NCBI GenBank assembly: GCA_946894095.1
Contig: OX335660.1
Location: 7,135,001 to 7,199,000 of the forward strand
Direction of reading: 5' to 3'
Length of the DNA: 64,000 bases
Origin: Incurvaria masculella
Taxonomy: Eukaryota > Arthropoda > Insecta > Lepidoptera > Incurvariidae
A program made the translations under genes and the position numbers. Within the stretch, counting starts at the first letter, position 1. Each line of letters starts with the position of its first letter. Positions 54,090 through 63,521 of the stretch are shown here, in pieces. The notes beneath the pieces were generated by a model. It made no database searches and had not been told where the DNA came from. It was given only the letters and a program-made list of their open reading frames with translations.

Positions 54090-56015
54090 AGGCCTGACAA
54101 TCCGTCTTAAAAAAAATTAGCCTCTTCTCATCTCCCTCTTTCTTATCTCTTCTGGCTCCCAATTTTTTTTAGTATGTGGTTCCGAGTAGCTCTTCAGACC
54201 CTTCTATTCTATTCAGACACCAGTTATTTAGACTTCACATTTCTGAATAGTACATAACCATTCTATGAAAAAAACTATAATAAAATATTCCTATTGTTCC
54301 AAAATAATATGCAGGAGTGAGACTGAAAATAATCTGCCAGCCGGGAAATCTGATCATAACGGAACTAAATTATATTTTAAAATCATCCTAAATCGATTTC
54401 TATCTATAATGGTCAAAGTGCCAAGTAAAATTGTCCGCATTTTGCATCCAGTTGCATCGATTCTTGTAAAATAGGCAAGGACTATTTTTCACAAGAAAAA
54501 TTGTTAAAACTCAACCAAGGCTTTTCAGAGGCATCATATTCCCATTTACCTCGGTGCCAACTGTGAACTCTTCGCCTGTCATTTTCAATAATTACCAAAG
54601 GGCCGAGATTTAACCGCCAAATAGACTGCACCGTTCCCGCCGGCCGGCCTTCCCTTCTGGGTGGGAGGGGGAAGGGAACAGTGGGCTCCTCGACGCGTGA
54701 AGTTATGCTCTGCTGGTGAAGGGAATGCAGACTGCTGCATTTAGAGATATCGCAATGCACGCATTCGTATCCCAGCGATGATGTGAGCATTTTACTTGCA
54801 TTTCAGCTTGTCTAACTAACAAACTAAGGTTGAGGAATTGATTTAGTCATTTAAAATAAACTGAAATATGAAAACAGACCGAATTGAATGCAGAAATAAA
54901 AAACTAAAATGACTAGACGTAGATTACGTATGAGGAGCAACATAACAAAATATGTTTGCGGTATAACCATAGTTAACATTTGACTAGGTTTTTTGTTTAA
55001 ATATGGGTGGTAAATGCTTTTACGCCTATTCTAGCATTAACTTTAAAGAAGTACGATGTGAAAAGGTAATTGATAAAACATATTTTAGACGTTTACTCAT
55101 GATACATAACCAATTAAAACACTTTTTTCAGGCCCCGTTAACAACTTGTTATTTTCCATTATGTTTTGAAAACTTACGGTTTTCCGGTGTGTTTATTTTC
55201 CTTTTAATATAAGAAATTTAATACCTTCAACTATAGGATTAACACGAATTCGTATTTTGTTGCTAACTAAAAATTTTAAAGATTCTTACTCAACATGTTT
55301 TTGGGAAAATCGGCTGACAGACCGACGGAAAAAAACGGAGGCATGCGACAGTTGGCAGTTCAAAATTTTCATTTTGACGTGATTCTCTTCTATGGTATCA
55401 CAAACTTCCCCGTACATTTCGGACCTGTAAAAAAATATGTAAAGTTATATTACGACAGCCCAATTATTTGATGTGATCCATGGCTATCGAATAACTCTGA
55501 GGTAAGTACACGTTATGTATTAGGCTCTTGATTCACTCGTATTGAGTGCAACAGGTTTCCAGTTTCGCAGAAGTACGGTGGGAACATGACACGTAGATTC
55601 AGTTACATCTACGTCTACAGGTCGCGGTACTACTGGAGCAGACACGCCAAGGTCTTCAGTCCTCAGTGATATTAACATTGTCTGTGTTTAGTATAATTAT
55701 CTTTTTCTCCAGTCACAGATGCTTTTTATGTTTTTGACTTCATCACAGACAGAATTGTGGACTCTGGGACAGCTACCTTGCGATGTTATCACTGAGAACT
55801 CGATGAATCAATTTTAGAAAAATATCTAAAACTTTGAAATGTTGTAATATAGATGTATCAGCGATAGGACTACTTATTCTATAAAGGGTCCAGTGCACAA
55901 TCACTGGTTAGTATAGATTTATCTTCTTTCTGCTTCTGGCGAAAATTAAGGAAGCATATATTTAAAAGTTTAAAATTATCACTAACCGGAGATTGTGCAC
56001 TGCCCGCAGCCTGGT
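54090..56015. other. spacer with a SINE family F trace
   Basis: 54405-54478 (AAATTGTCCGCATTTTGCAT) is a short family F piece. GC-rich 54640-54710 (CGCCGGCCGGCCTTCCC). The 69-102-codon frames have no motif. Confidence 0.35.
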
Positions 56016-56227
56016 TTTCTTTAAGTGTCGATTAAAATAACTTGGTGGAAGAGAACATAAGGGTCGTTTCCACAAAGTACTCCTCACATTAAAGGGCCTT
56101 TCTTGCAATCTCGCAATCGATACCAGGACAAGGTAATCAGTACTTTAGTATTAAAGGGTCTCTATTACTAAAGTGTTGATTATCTTGTACTGGTATTGAT
56201 TTAAAGCTGCGAAAGGTGGCGACTGAC

Positions 56228-56466
56228 AGAGAATATTCGCTCGCTGCGAGCACGTTACAAGTCGAATATTCGGCCTGTCAGTACAGCGAGCCGAGCAGCT
56301 CGCCGGCGAGCGGCGAGCAGCCGAGCGCGCTCCACCTCGGTGTCGGTTTTTTGGCGAATCCCTTTGAATGTTACACCGCGCAGTCAGTCGCTAGTGCGAG
56401 CACCTGTGGCGAGCACCGCCAGGAGCACACGCGCGTTTCCTCGTTCGTATCGCGGAGTTTGATAAA
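56228..56466 (+). promoter_or_regulatory. Harbinger left subterminal region and presumed promoter of MADF gene
   Basis: GAATATTCGCTCGCTGCGAG near 56232 and TCGAATATTCGG near 56263 are palindromic subterminal repeats, candidate binding sites for the element's own proteins. A GC-rich stretch to 56460 (GCCGAGCAGCTCGCCGGCG) precedes the first ATG and contains CGCAGTCAGTCGC, initiator-like. Confidence 0.4.
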
Positions 56467-59400
56467 ATGCAGTGGACTCAAGAAAAAACACTTTTATTCA
56501 TCGATAAATATCGTAGTTATCCCCAACTCTGGGACCCTACCCATCACGACCATTTTAATAAATTGAAGAAAAGTGACGCATGGGTTGAAATAGCTGACGA
56601 AATCAACGAAAACGTGGAAGAATGCAAGAGAAAGATGACCAGCCTACTTGCATCTTTGCGAAGAGAAAAAATTAAAGGAAAGAAGACTATGGGAACGGGA
56701 AAAGGTAAAGCCGTTTTTATTTAATTAATTAATTTTATTTATTTTAAACTTGTATCAATTCGTGATAACACCTGATTGCATTCAGTACTATAAGGGCGTA
56801 AGTGAAACCACATTTTAATAATTTTTTAAATAAATAAATTTGAAATTTTAAAAAGATGAAAGATCTATTGAGACCAGCTATATATGACGTATAACGATAA
56901 ATATCGGGCGCTTCAATTTTTGTTCAAACTTTTTTAATGCATTTTTATGCATACTTGCCTAACTTGAGAAAACGAAGCATCAGATAATTACAGTTATATC
57001 TTTGAATTACGTCTAAACCATCAATACATACATAACATACATACCATCACGCCGGTTCCCCGCAGGGGTAGGCAGAGATGATAGAGCGCCATACGGTACG
57101 ATCACAGCATACTTCTCTTGCTTCCTCTACAGACATACATCTTTTCATACATGCTCTACGATTCCGGGTGCTACGTACCTGACCTTTACGTAATATTACA
57201 TCGATTTGGTTATGGTACGTTCTCCTAGGCCGCCCGGGCACGACACTTCCACTCGCTTCTCCTTTGTAAACCATCAATCTACATAATATTTACTTTTTTG
57301 ATTGTCGAAATTGGTTGTAGTTATTTTGAAATTTTATTAAATGTTGTTTTACTTACGCCCTTATAGAACTGAATGCAATCGGCTCATATTAGGGCCTTAA
57401 GAGGATTATGATGCAATCAAGTTCAATACAACGGCGCGTGCCTGTTTTCTCAATCAAATTAAGAAATATTGTCCTGAAATTTTGCACATTAAATAAATCA
57501 ACCAAGGGCTTTTGATACATTTACTTACTTCCGAGATATACGCTTCTAAAAATTTGTATACAAATACAAAAACGCGTATATCATGGATACAAGTTTAGTT
57601 ATAAAAAAAACTAAAACGGACAGACGTAGCTCTCGGTTGATTTATTTAATGTGCGAAATTGACTGAGGAAACAGGCACGCGCCGTTGTATGGAACTTGTT
57701 TGCCTCATAATCCTCTAAGATGGGTCCGTAAGCATCAGAAAATTACGCTCTTCATACAAACGGAGTTTAAAAATCATTTAAAAAAAACCAAAAACTAATT
57801 TTAGGAAACAAATATCTATGTGTGCACGTTTTTGTTTTTTCGAAAAATGTATCCTATGTCAAACCACAAAGAACAGAAAATTAGTATGAGGAGTTTCTTT
57901 TGCTTGTCATTTAACTTGGTTTAGATTTATCAACAAAACAAAAACGTGCAGACATAGATATTTGTTGATTGATATTAGATGCCAAATATCAAGTAAATTG
58001 GAAAAGTGGTTTTCAATTGATTAATACGATTTACGTTTGTATGGGGAACATAGCTTACGGGCGTTCTTTAGGCGCCAGTTGCGGGATGAATTGTCAGTAA
58101 AATATAAAAGCAAACTGCGGTAATTGCCGTACTCAAAATAGTGATGTAAACAAGTGCAAAAGTTTAAAATTATAAGTACATTTTTTGTAAAATTGTTTAA
58201 GGTGCTGACGAAGTATATACAAGCACGTGGTTCGCGTACAAATCTCTGCAATTCGTACTAGATCGAAATGATCCACGGATGACAGATGACACCGTAAGTT
58301 TATTTTATGTATATCTTTCTTGCCAGCTCAGTGCCCCCTCCTGCACACAGTATGCGGCAATTTCATTACGTATTTCTTGCAAAGATCTGGTAGTTCGTCG
58401 TGGTCTATTTGGCAGGGGTAACATACCCGTGTTAGTTTCAGTGTCGTTTCTCCAATTTCCGGGTGTCACATTTCCTTCTATTTCCTTATCAAAAGTTCCT
58501 ATTGGTGTGTAGGTGTCACAGGACTTTTCATTTCTTCTTAGAAAATTATGGAGGTGTACTATTGCCATAATTATCAACGAAGCTTTTTCCGGTTCCAACA
58601 ACATCGGTTTTCTTAATACTCGGAAGACTGCTGATAATATGCCGAATACGTTTTCCACAATTCTTCTGGCTCTGCAAAGTCTGTAATTAAATGTTCTCTC
58701 CTTAGATCCTTTAGCGTGATATCCAGAATAGACTTTCATCATATTTTCTGATAGAGCAAAAGCTTCGTCACCCACAAAGTAATATGGAATGTTTTGAGTC
58801 CGCATCGGCAATGGAGTTGGTTCCGGAAAATTTAATGATTTGTTTTCAATTCGCTGATATAATTCACAGTTCTTAAACACTCCCCCATCCGAAATTCTAC
58901 CTTGACAGCCTACATTTACGTATATAAAATTATAGTTTGCATCAACAATAGCAAATAGTACAATGCTAAAGAAATGTTTATAGTTATAATAATCACTGCC
59001 ACTGTTTATCGGTGATTGTATCATTACATGCTTGCCATCCGCAGCACCCACACAATGAGGAAAATTCCACAAAGATTCATACTGTTGCGCTAAATTCAGC
59101 CACTCGTTTTGAGTTGTTGGGACCTGTAACAAACAAAACATTTTATTTTTCAGCTGCGCGATGAATATGCCTCGGGTATAACACAAAGTGCCGAGCAAAA
59201 TAGGGAACCTACACCAAATCCGCCACTCAATGATCAACGATGTACTCAAAAAAGAAAACGTGGCTGTAATTCGGACGAAATAATGACTTCGGCGTTTGAC
59301 ATTTTGAAGAAATCAGCTGAACGAAAGCAAATGGAAACACTGTCGAAAGATAAAATGGACGAGTGTGACTCTTTTGCATCTTTCATCGCAAATAAATTGA

Positions 59401-59813
59401 GATCATATTCGCGGCAGACCAGGACCAACGTGCAGCAGAATATATCTAACATTGTCTTCAGTGCCGATCGAGGCGAATATGAATACAATATATATTCTAA
59501 TAACTGTCAACAGCCTACATCCTCATTCCGCTCAAATAATATGTCTACACTTTCTCATCAAGCTTACGGTAGTCAACCAACTAACCGTTCCCGTTCCCAC
59601 TATGTTTCTGTGACATCACCTTCAACGTCCTATGTCGATATAACTTCGCCGTCACCCCAGGAAAATAACCGAACCAATTCTTATCCTACTTCACCGGTAA
59701 CGCCCCACGCTGAAGTCACTTCGCCAGCACCTCAAGGAAACGACCAGGAATCCTCCTCAGTACAAGTATATAGCCAAGAATTTCTGGAAGAGTATGCTGA
59801 TTTAATTGATTAG
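56467..59813 (+). CDS. MADF-BESS DNA-binding protein of the Harbinger element (three exons)
   Basis: Predicted exons: 56467-56704, 58202-58293 and 59154-59813 (238+92+660 nt), giving 329 residues and no internal stop. Junctions: AAAAG|GTAAAG then TTTAAG|GTGC (phase 1), and ACC|GTAAGT then TTTTTCAG|CTG (phase 0). The phases match exactly. Residues about 5-100 form a MADF domain (FIDKYRSYPQLWDP, AWVEIADEIN, then exon-2 VYTSTWFAYKSLQFV, whose WF..Y..L.F closes the fold). KRKR at 143-146 may be a nuclear signal. Residues about 179-210 ([16 protein letters not shown]...) resemble a BESS oligomerisation motif. The tail is Ser/Pro/Thr-rich with repeated TSPSP-like units. Such accessory proteins help Harbinger transposases reach the nucleus or bind the ends (family knowledge). 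AATAAA at 59817-59822 follows the stop. Exon 3 lies inside the transposase intron. Confidence 0.88.
56773..57380. mobile_element. palindromic MITE within the Harbinger intron
   Basis: Left TGATTGCATTCAGTACTATA, then AGGGCGTAAGTGAAACCAC; right arm is the inverse (GTTTTACTTACGCCCTTATA, GAACTGAATGCAATCGG). TIRs about 50 bp. A LINE 3' end sits in the middle. Confidence 0.65.
57020..57280 (-). pseudogene. LINE 3'-terminal coding fragment with (GTAT)n tail
   Basis: Minus-strand frame 57277-57047 reads VPGRPRRTYHNQIDVILRKG, VRSTRNRRACMKRCMSVEEA and CCDRTVWRSIISAYPCGEPA, the Trp-containing C-terminus common in RTE/CR1-type LINE proteins. It is followed by a GTATGTATG tail. 5'-truncated. Confidence 0.65.
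57397..57717 (+). mobile_element. TTAA MITE, family G3, unsplit copy
   Basis: TTAA at 57397-57400; right boundary CTAA at 57714-57717. Inverted ends AGAGGATTATGATGCAATCA and TTGCCTCATAATCCTCT. It is the empty-site equivalent of 39382-40023. Confidence 0.75.
57714..58079 (+). mobile_element. TTAA MITE, family G2, sharing its TTAA with the G3 copy
   Basis: GGGTCCGTAAGCATCAGAAA at the left, ATAGCTTACGGGCGTTCTTT at the right. More diverged than 28789-29148. Its left boundary motif is the right boundary motif of the G3 element. Confidence 0.7.
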
Positions 59814-60294
59814 AATAATAAATAACTCTGTTTTAAAAATTACTTACTTATAAAAAAAAAAATCTTACCTTTATGTGGTCTTTTAATACTTCAACAATCG
59901 CTTCACTGACTTCTTTAACGATGAATCCAATCCGTTGTCTGGAGATTTTAAAAAGATACTGCAAGCTTGTAAATGAATCACCAGAAGCATAAAAACGCAA
60001 TGTTAAAGATAATCTTTCTGTCACTGTTATAGCTTTTCTCCAATTAGTGTTTTTTTTGCACACTAAAGGTCCAATTAAATTGATTAGGCATTCGAAGTCA
60101 GTCGAAGACATTCTCACAAAGTTCTTGTATTGACCGCTGATTTCTTGATTTTTCAAAATATTCATCAAGGTCAAACCGCCAGCTTTATTTCTCATTTGGA
60201 GCAAATTTGTCGTCCAAATGCGCTTTCTTCTCTTCTTTAAATAGCAATATCGAACTAAAAGGAACGCAGCACACACTAACTCTTCGTCCGCCAT
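58305..60294 (-). CDS. PIF/Harbinger transposase (two exons)
   Basis: Exon 1 is 60294-59869 (142 codons, start at MADEEL; an ATG ten codons earlier at 60324 is possible) and exon 2 is 59123-58305, giving 414 residues. Junctions are AAAG|GTAAGA and TTGTTACAG|GTC, both phase 0, joining ...VLKDHIK to VPTTQNEW.... Exon 1 carries a helix-turn-helix-like region at 93-132 ([34 protein letters not shown]). Exon 2 holds the DDE nuclease domain: D171 in GAADGKHV, D261 in VGDEAFAL and E299 in RRIVENVFG, spacing 89 and 37. All three are present. It would cut and paste the element at TWA targets (family knowledge). The stop TAA is followed directly by AATAAA (58304-58299 on this strand). The intron (59124-59868) contains exon 3 of the MADF gene on the other strand. 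Confidence 0.92.
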
Positions 60295-60324
60295 TTCGGA
60301 TACAAGTGGCTGGAGGTGGAGCAC

Positions 60325-60423
60325 CGTGTAACAAATATTCGCGACGAATATTCAGGTGGCTCGAGCATTTGCTCACAACGAGCAAATGCTCGATGTGAAT
60401 ATTCGCATCGAGCAAATGCTCCA
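60325..60423 (-). promoter_or_regulatory. Harbinger right subterminal repeats and presumed transposase promoter
   Basis: Repeats of CGAGCATTTGCTC / GAGCAAATGCTCGATG and two GAATATTC motifs (near 60347 and 60397) in less than 100 bp before the transposase start. They are probably transposase or MADF binding sites; inference from position and symmetry. Confidence 0.45.
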
Positions 60424-60660
60424 GTCAGTCGCCACCTTAAGAAATGCCCTTAATATGTGGTGATTAAGCTAATCAGCAGTAGGTGAAAAAGGCCCTAAGG
60501 GTCAAGCTAAAAGCCTGGTTTTCACCATGTGCTGATTTATTTTAATCGCCACTTAAAGGGCTTTTATCACTAAAGTGCTGTTAATCTTGTATAGGTATCG
60601 ATGGCGAGATGGTATGAGAATTAAGTTAATCAGTACCCGGTGGAAGAGACCCGTTTACTA

Positions 60661-61374
60661 AAGTCTATTAAAATAAAAACAATCCTGTATTTAAGTTAAT
60701 AACCAGGATTTACTTGCAGTATTGTATTACTGTCGAATCCATCAAACGCTGCCTGCGTATTATTATGATCAGTACACTCAAAGACGATTACATCCTCTAT
60801 ACTAAATGCTACTCTTGGAAACTTTTGAAAAAAATATATATTAATGATTAATGTCAAAACAATATTATCAACATAGGATTTTTCCTAGCAGTATTCAGTA
60901 TTAAAAAATGGTCAATAGAGTAGGTTAGCGCTTTTGGCTCCTATCTGACGCCCAAGGTCATTGACGACTCCAAGGAAGCCTTAAGGAAGGCTTGAGGTTT
61001 CATATTTTTTCAACCCCATTAAGCCCAATTTACTCGGGTTCGAATCCTGTATGTCGCCAGGACTTGTTTCATGGTAATGGCTGAAACATTTCAGTCAATG
61101 GTAAACAGCTTGACTCACAAGTTTGAGATCATCGATGGATTTTGGATGGAGCCATTTAATCGACGGTTTGGTAACAACATCGTTTCACCACTTGACCATG
61201 TATATTTGTTATTTCCGTAGGTATCTACGGTAATGTATGCACCCATACCAGTTATCAGGAGCGCAGGATCCAGCGATTCATCCACTGTGATTCCCTGTGC
61301 GCTGCGCGTGTAATTAATGGGAATATGTACACACCGCCCGGTAAAACAGTCGCGCTTGAATCCTCTACCCGTAA
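60661..61374. other. spacer, nothing assigned
   Basis: A B-box-like GGGTTCGAATCCTG near 61037 lacks a convincing tRNA fold. No gene seen. Confidence 0.35.
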
Positions 61375-62143
61375 CCTTGTGGCTTGTAGCTCAGGGGCTC
61401 GTGGTCTTGCCTTCCATGCCAAAAGTCATGGGATCAAATCCCGGCCCTTTCATGCACCACTTTCGACAACTTTACGAATGCGGGCAGTTCCATGGTTTGG
61501 TATCCATGTAAGCGGCAATTTATTGTAGATGGCTGAGCCTTTATATTTCAAGCTAGTTTCAAATTTCGTGGTGCTATGATTGTGCGCTTGCAGGAGGTGT
61601 TTGTGCCTGGTCAGGTAAGAGTGAGAAGAAAGAAAGAGAAGAAGAAGAGTTGTGCATGTCGCAAACAGCGCAATTTTTTTTATATGCATCACATATCGTT
61701 AGCATACTTTGGGCTTGAAATATCGATTTACAGTAGTCGTCCAAACTGGCTTTGTTAATTATTATGATGGCATGTTTTTGTAGCAAGAATGTTTTTGCGC
61801 ATCTCCCACTGCCCCCCATATCCGTAGTAAGCGTTTTTCATTGTATTTTGATCACAGGATGCAGCCAAAATTATTAGATAGTAGCACGATTTGTTCACTT
61901 TTTACTTGTTATATCAATGTCGTCCATATATCTCAGATTATTATTGTCAAGCGTGATACCTAGAAACTATGGTTGAAGCGGCCATGAAAAATTGTCCGTG
62001 TTTTCCATCCAGTTAAATGTAGCCGTGTTCATAAAGGTAAGGTCTTGGCATGGCACCTTATTCCTTCGGGAATGTGTGCTATTGATCATAACGGTATAGT
62101 TGTGTGGTACAGCCATCCCTGTCAGGTTCCTTAAAAAAATACG
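61375..62143 (+). repeat. tRNA-headed SINE family F, split by ~450 bp
   Basis: The head at 61375-61512 (TTGTGGCTTGTAGCTCAGGG with A-box GTAGCTCAGGGG, and GGGATCAAATCCCGGCC as B box) folds best as a tRNA among the copies. The body resumes at about 61966 (GGTTGAAGCGGCCATGAAAA, GGTCTTGGCATGGCACC) and ends in TTAAAAAAATACG. The middle is unrelated, AT-rich DNA with short frames that are not supported. Confidence 0.7.
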
Positions 62144-62596
62144 AGTTTCCACTGAGACCTATTCCGGTGAATGGAAAGGTACAGGAGGTATCCTTTGGTA
62201 CAGGAGTGTGCGTGAGCTGTGAACCGTGGACACGCTTCCTTCATGAATAATGTATAGTATTAGTTCGTAGGGGGGCGCTGGCGCAGAAGTGAATATGCCA
62301 CGGACGCCATCTTTCATTCAGTAGGGGGAGCGGTTAAAGCTACATATGCTTGTGACAATCCCTACCTTTGTGATTTTATAATAATGACAGCGTAGAGCAA
62401 ATTTGATAGGGGTATTCATGACATTTAACTAATTATATCAATATGGTGTCTGGTACAACATTTTAATAATTTCTTTTAATCTTTATTATTTTTAGGACTT
62501 TTCAAGCTATACCTAATTTTAATATCTAGAATAGAGAATGTATTTATTGCGATTCTTAGAGCACACACGATAAATATCGCTCTGTTAGCAGTTCAA
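62144..62596. other. spacer, nothing recognised
   Basis: No ORF or repeat seen. Confidence 0.3.
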
Positions 62597-62818
62597 AGTG
62601 TCCTCTTTTTTTATCTAACTGCACATTGATGGCTAATATCGCACTTACCTACTGTAATTATATTAGCCCAGCACACCTAATGGGTACTAGGACCCATCCA
62701 GAATCTTCCTTATGCTGCACGGCTACATGAATCGACTATCTTCATTCAATTCGATGGTACCAGCTAAGGCGGGAATACGGGGTAATCTACAGTTTTACGT
62801 GGCATCCAAACCATGAAA
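62597..62818 (-). repeat. tRNA-headed SINE family F fragment
   Basis: ACTGCACATTGATGGCTAAT, TAGCCCAGCACACCTAATGG and ACAGTTTTACGTGGCATCC; body only, minus strand. Confidence 0.55.
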
Positions 62819-63234
62819 GACAAATCAAAGTACGGGCAGAAATGCAGTTGAGCCACTTGTATTCTTTTTACGTTGCCAAATCCACATGTTAGAAGATAAT
62901 TTTCTGTCCATGATGATTTTAAGATTTTTTAGATTAGCAGACTCTAAAGTGGTCTTTTGGATGGATGAAATGGTATTTTAGATGCCTTGATCAGTTCTGG
63001 ACTAACCAGAACCGGAGTCGAGAAGCGGGTATAATAATAAGTTGTGCATAAATATTCACGTTGGTCGCCCTTTTCTCCAATCTGTGGCGCCACCGCTTCG
63101 TTCTGGAAAATCTTTTCTGACAAGGATAACTAAAGAGCTCGCCCGCCGGCCGCCGTTGCAGTCAAATATCTTATTGTTGGACATAATTGGAAACTATTTA
63201 TAGGTACTTTTTGACTAACATATCGCCTAATAAC
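62819..63234. other. spacer, nothing recognised
   Basis: No gene or assigned repeat. Confidence 0.3.
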
Positions 63235-63521
63235 AAAACCGGCCAAGTGCGAGTTGCGCGCACGAAGGGTTCCGTACCATCGTACAAGATTTAACACAAA
63301 AGAATCATGTTTTTTGTATAAGCCCCCTTGAATTTTTATTATTTTTACTTTTTACCTATTTGTTATTATAGCGGGAAAATAAATACACACTCTGTGAAAA
63401 TTTCAGCTGCCTACCTATTACGGTTCATAAGATACAGCCCTGTGACAGGCGGACGGACGGACGGACGGACAGCTAAGTAATAGGGCTCCTCTGGCACCCT
63501 GTGGGTACGGAACCCTAATAA
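63235..63521 (+). repeat. SINE-like family A copy
   Basis: ACCGGCCAAGTGCGAGTTGC to GGGTACGGAACCCTAATAAA with (GGAC)n near 63450. Confidence 0.8.

Larger units (their letters stand above)
56705..58201 (+). other. MADF gene intron 1, invaded by other elements
   Basis: 1497 bp between a GTAAAG donor and a TTTAAG acceptor. It contains a palindromic MITE (56773-57380) with a LINE 3' end inside it, then a G3 MITE and a G2 MITE. Only about 400 bp are not attributable to insertions. Confidence 0.75.
56214..60437 (+). mobile_element. PIF/Harbinger transposon, apparently full length, two interleaved genes
   Basis: Terminal inverted repeats AGGTGGCGACTGAC at 56214-56227 and its complement at 60424-60437, about 4.2 kb apart. 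The flanking trinucleotides are GAA (56211-56213) and TAA (60438-60440), close to the 3-bp TAA/TTA duplications of Harbinger with one mismatch. Subterminal GAATATTCG motifs recur on both ends. It encodes a MADF-BESS protein on the plus strand and a DDE transposase on the minus strand, both open after splicing. It may still be able to make both proteins. Confidence 0.9.
56016..60660. repeat. family H repeat into which the Harbinger inserted
   Basis: Left flank 56016-56213 (TTTAAGTGTCGATTAAAATA, AAGTGTTGATTATCTTGTAC, TGGTATTGATTTAAAGC) and right flank from 60438 (GAAATGCCCTTAATATGTGG, AGTAGGTGAAAAAGGCCC) together follow the same order as 60520-60660, where the corresponding segment is continuous (AAGTGCTGTTAATCTTGTAT ... 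CGGTGGAAGAGACCC). So the transposon landed inside a repeat that is itself palindromic. Confidence 0.5.

Noticed and set aside
59246..59488. 80-codon minus-strand ORF
   Set aside because: Antisense shadow of MADF exon 3, lying within the transposase intron.
61020..61065. tRNA or SINE from GGGTTCGAATCC
   Set aside because: A B-box-like match alone, with no A box at proper spacing and no cloverleaf.
61378..61450. tRNA gene
   Set aside because: The head folds partly like a tRNA, but it is joined to a SINE body and lacks a clean acceptor stem; treated as the SINE promoter.
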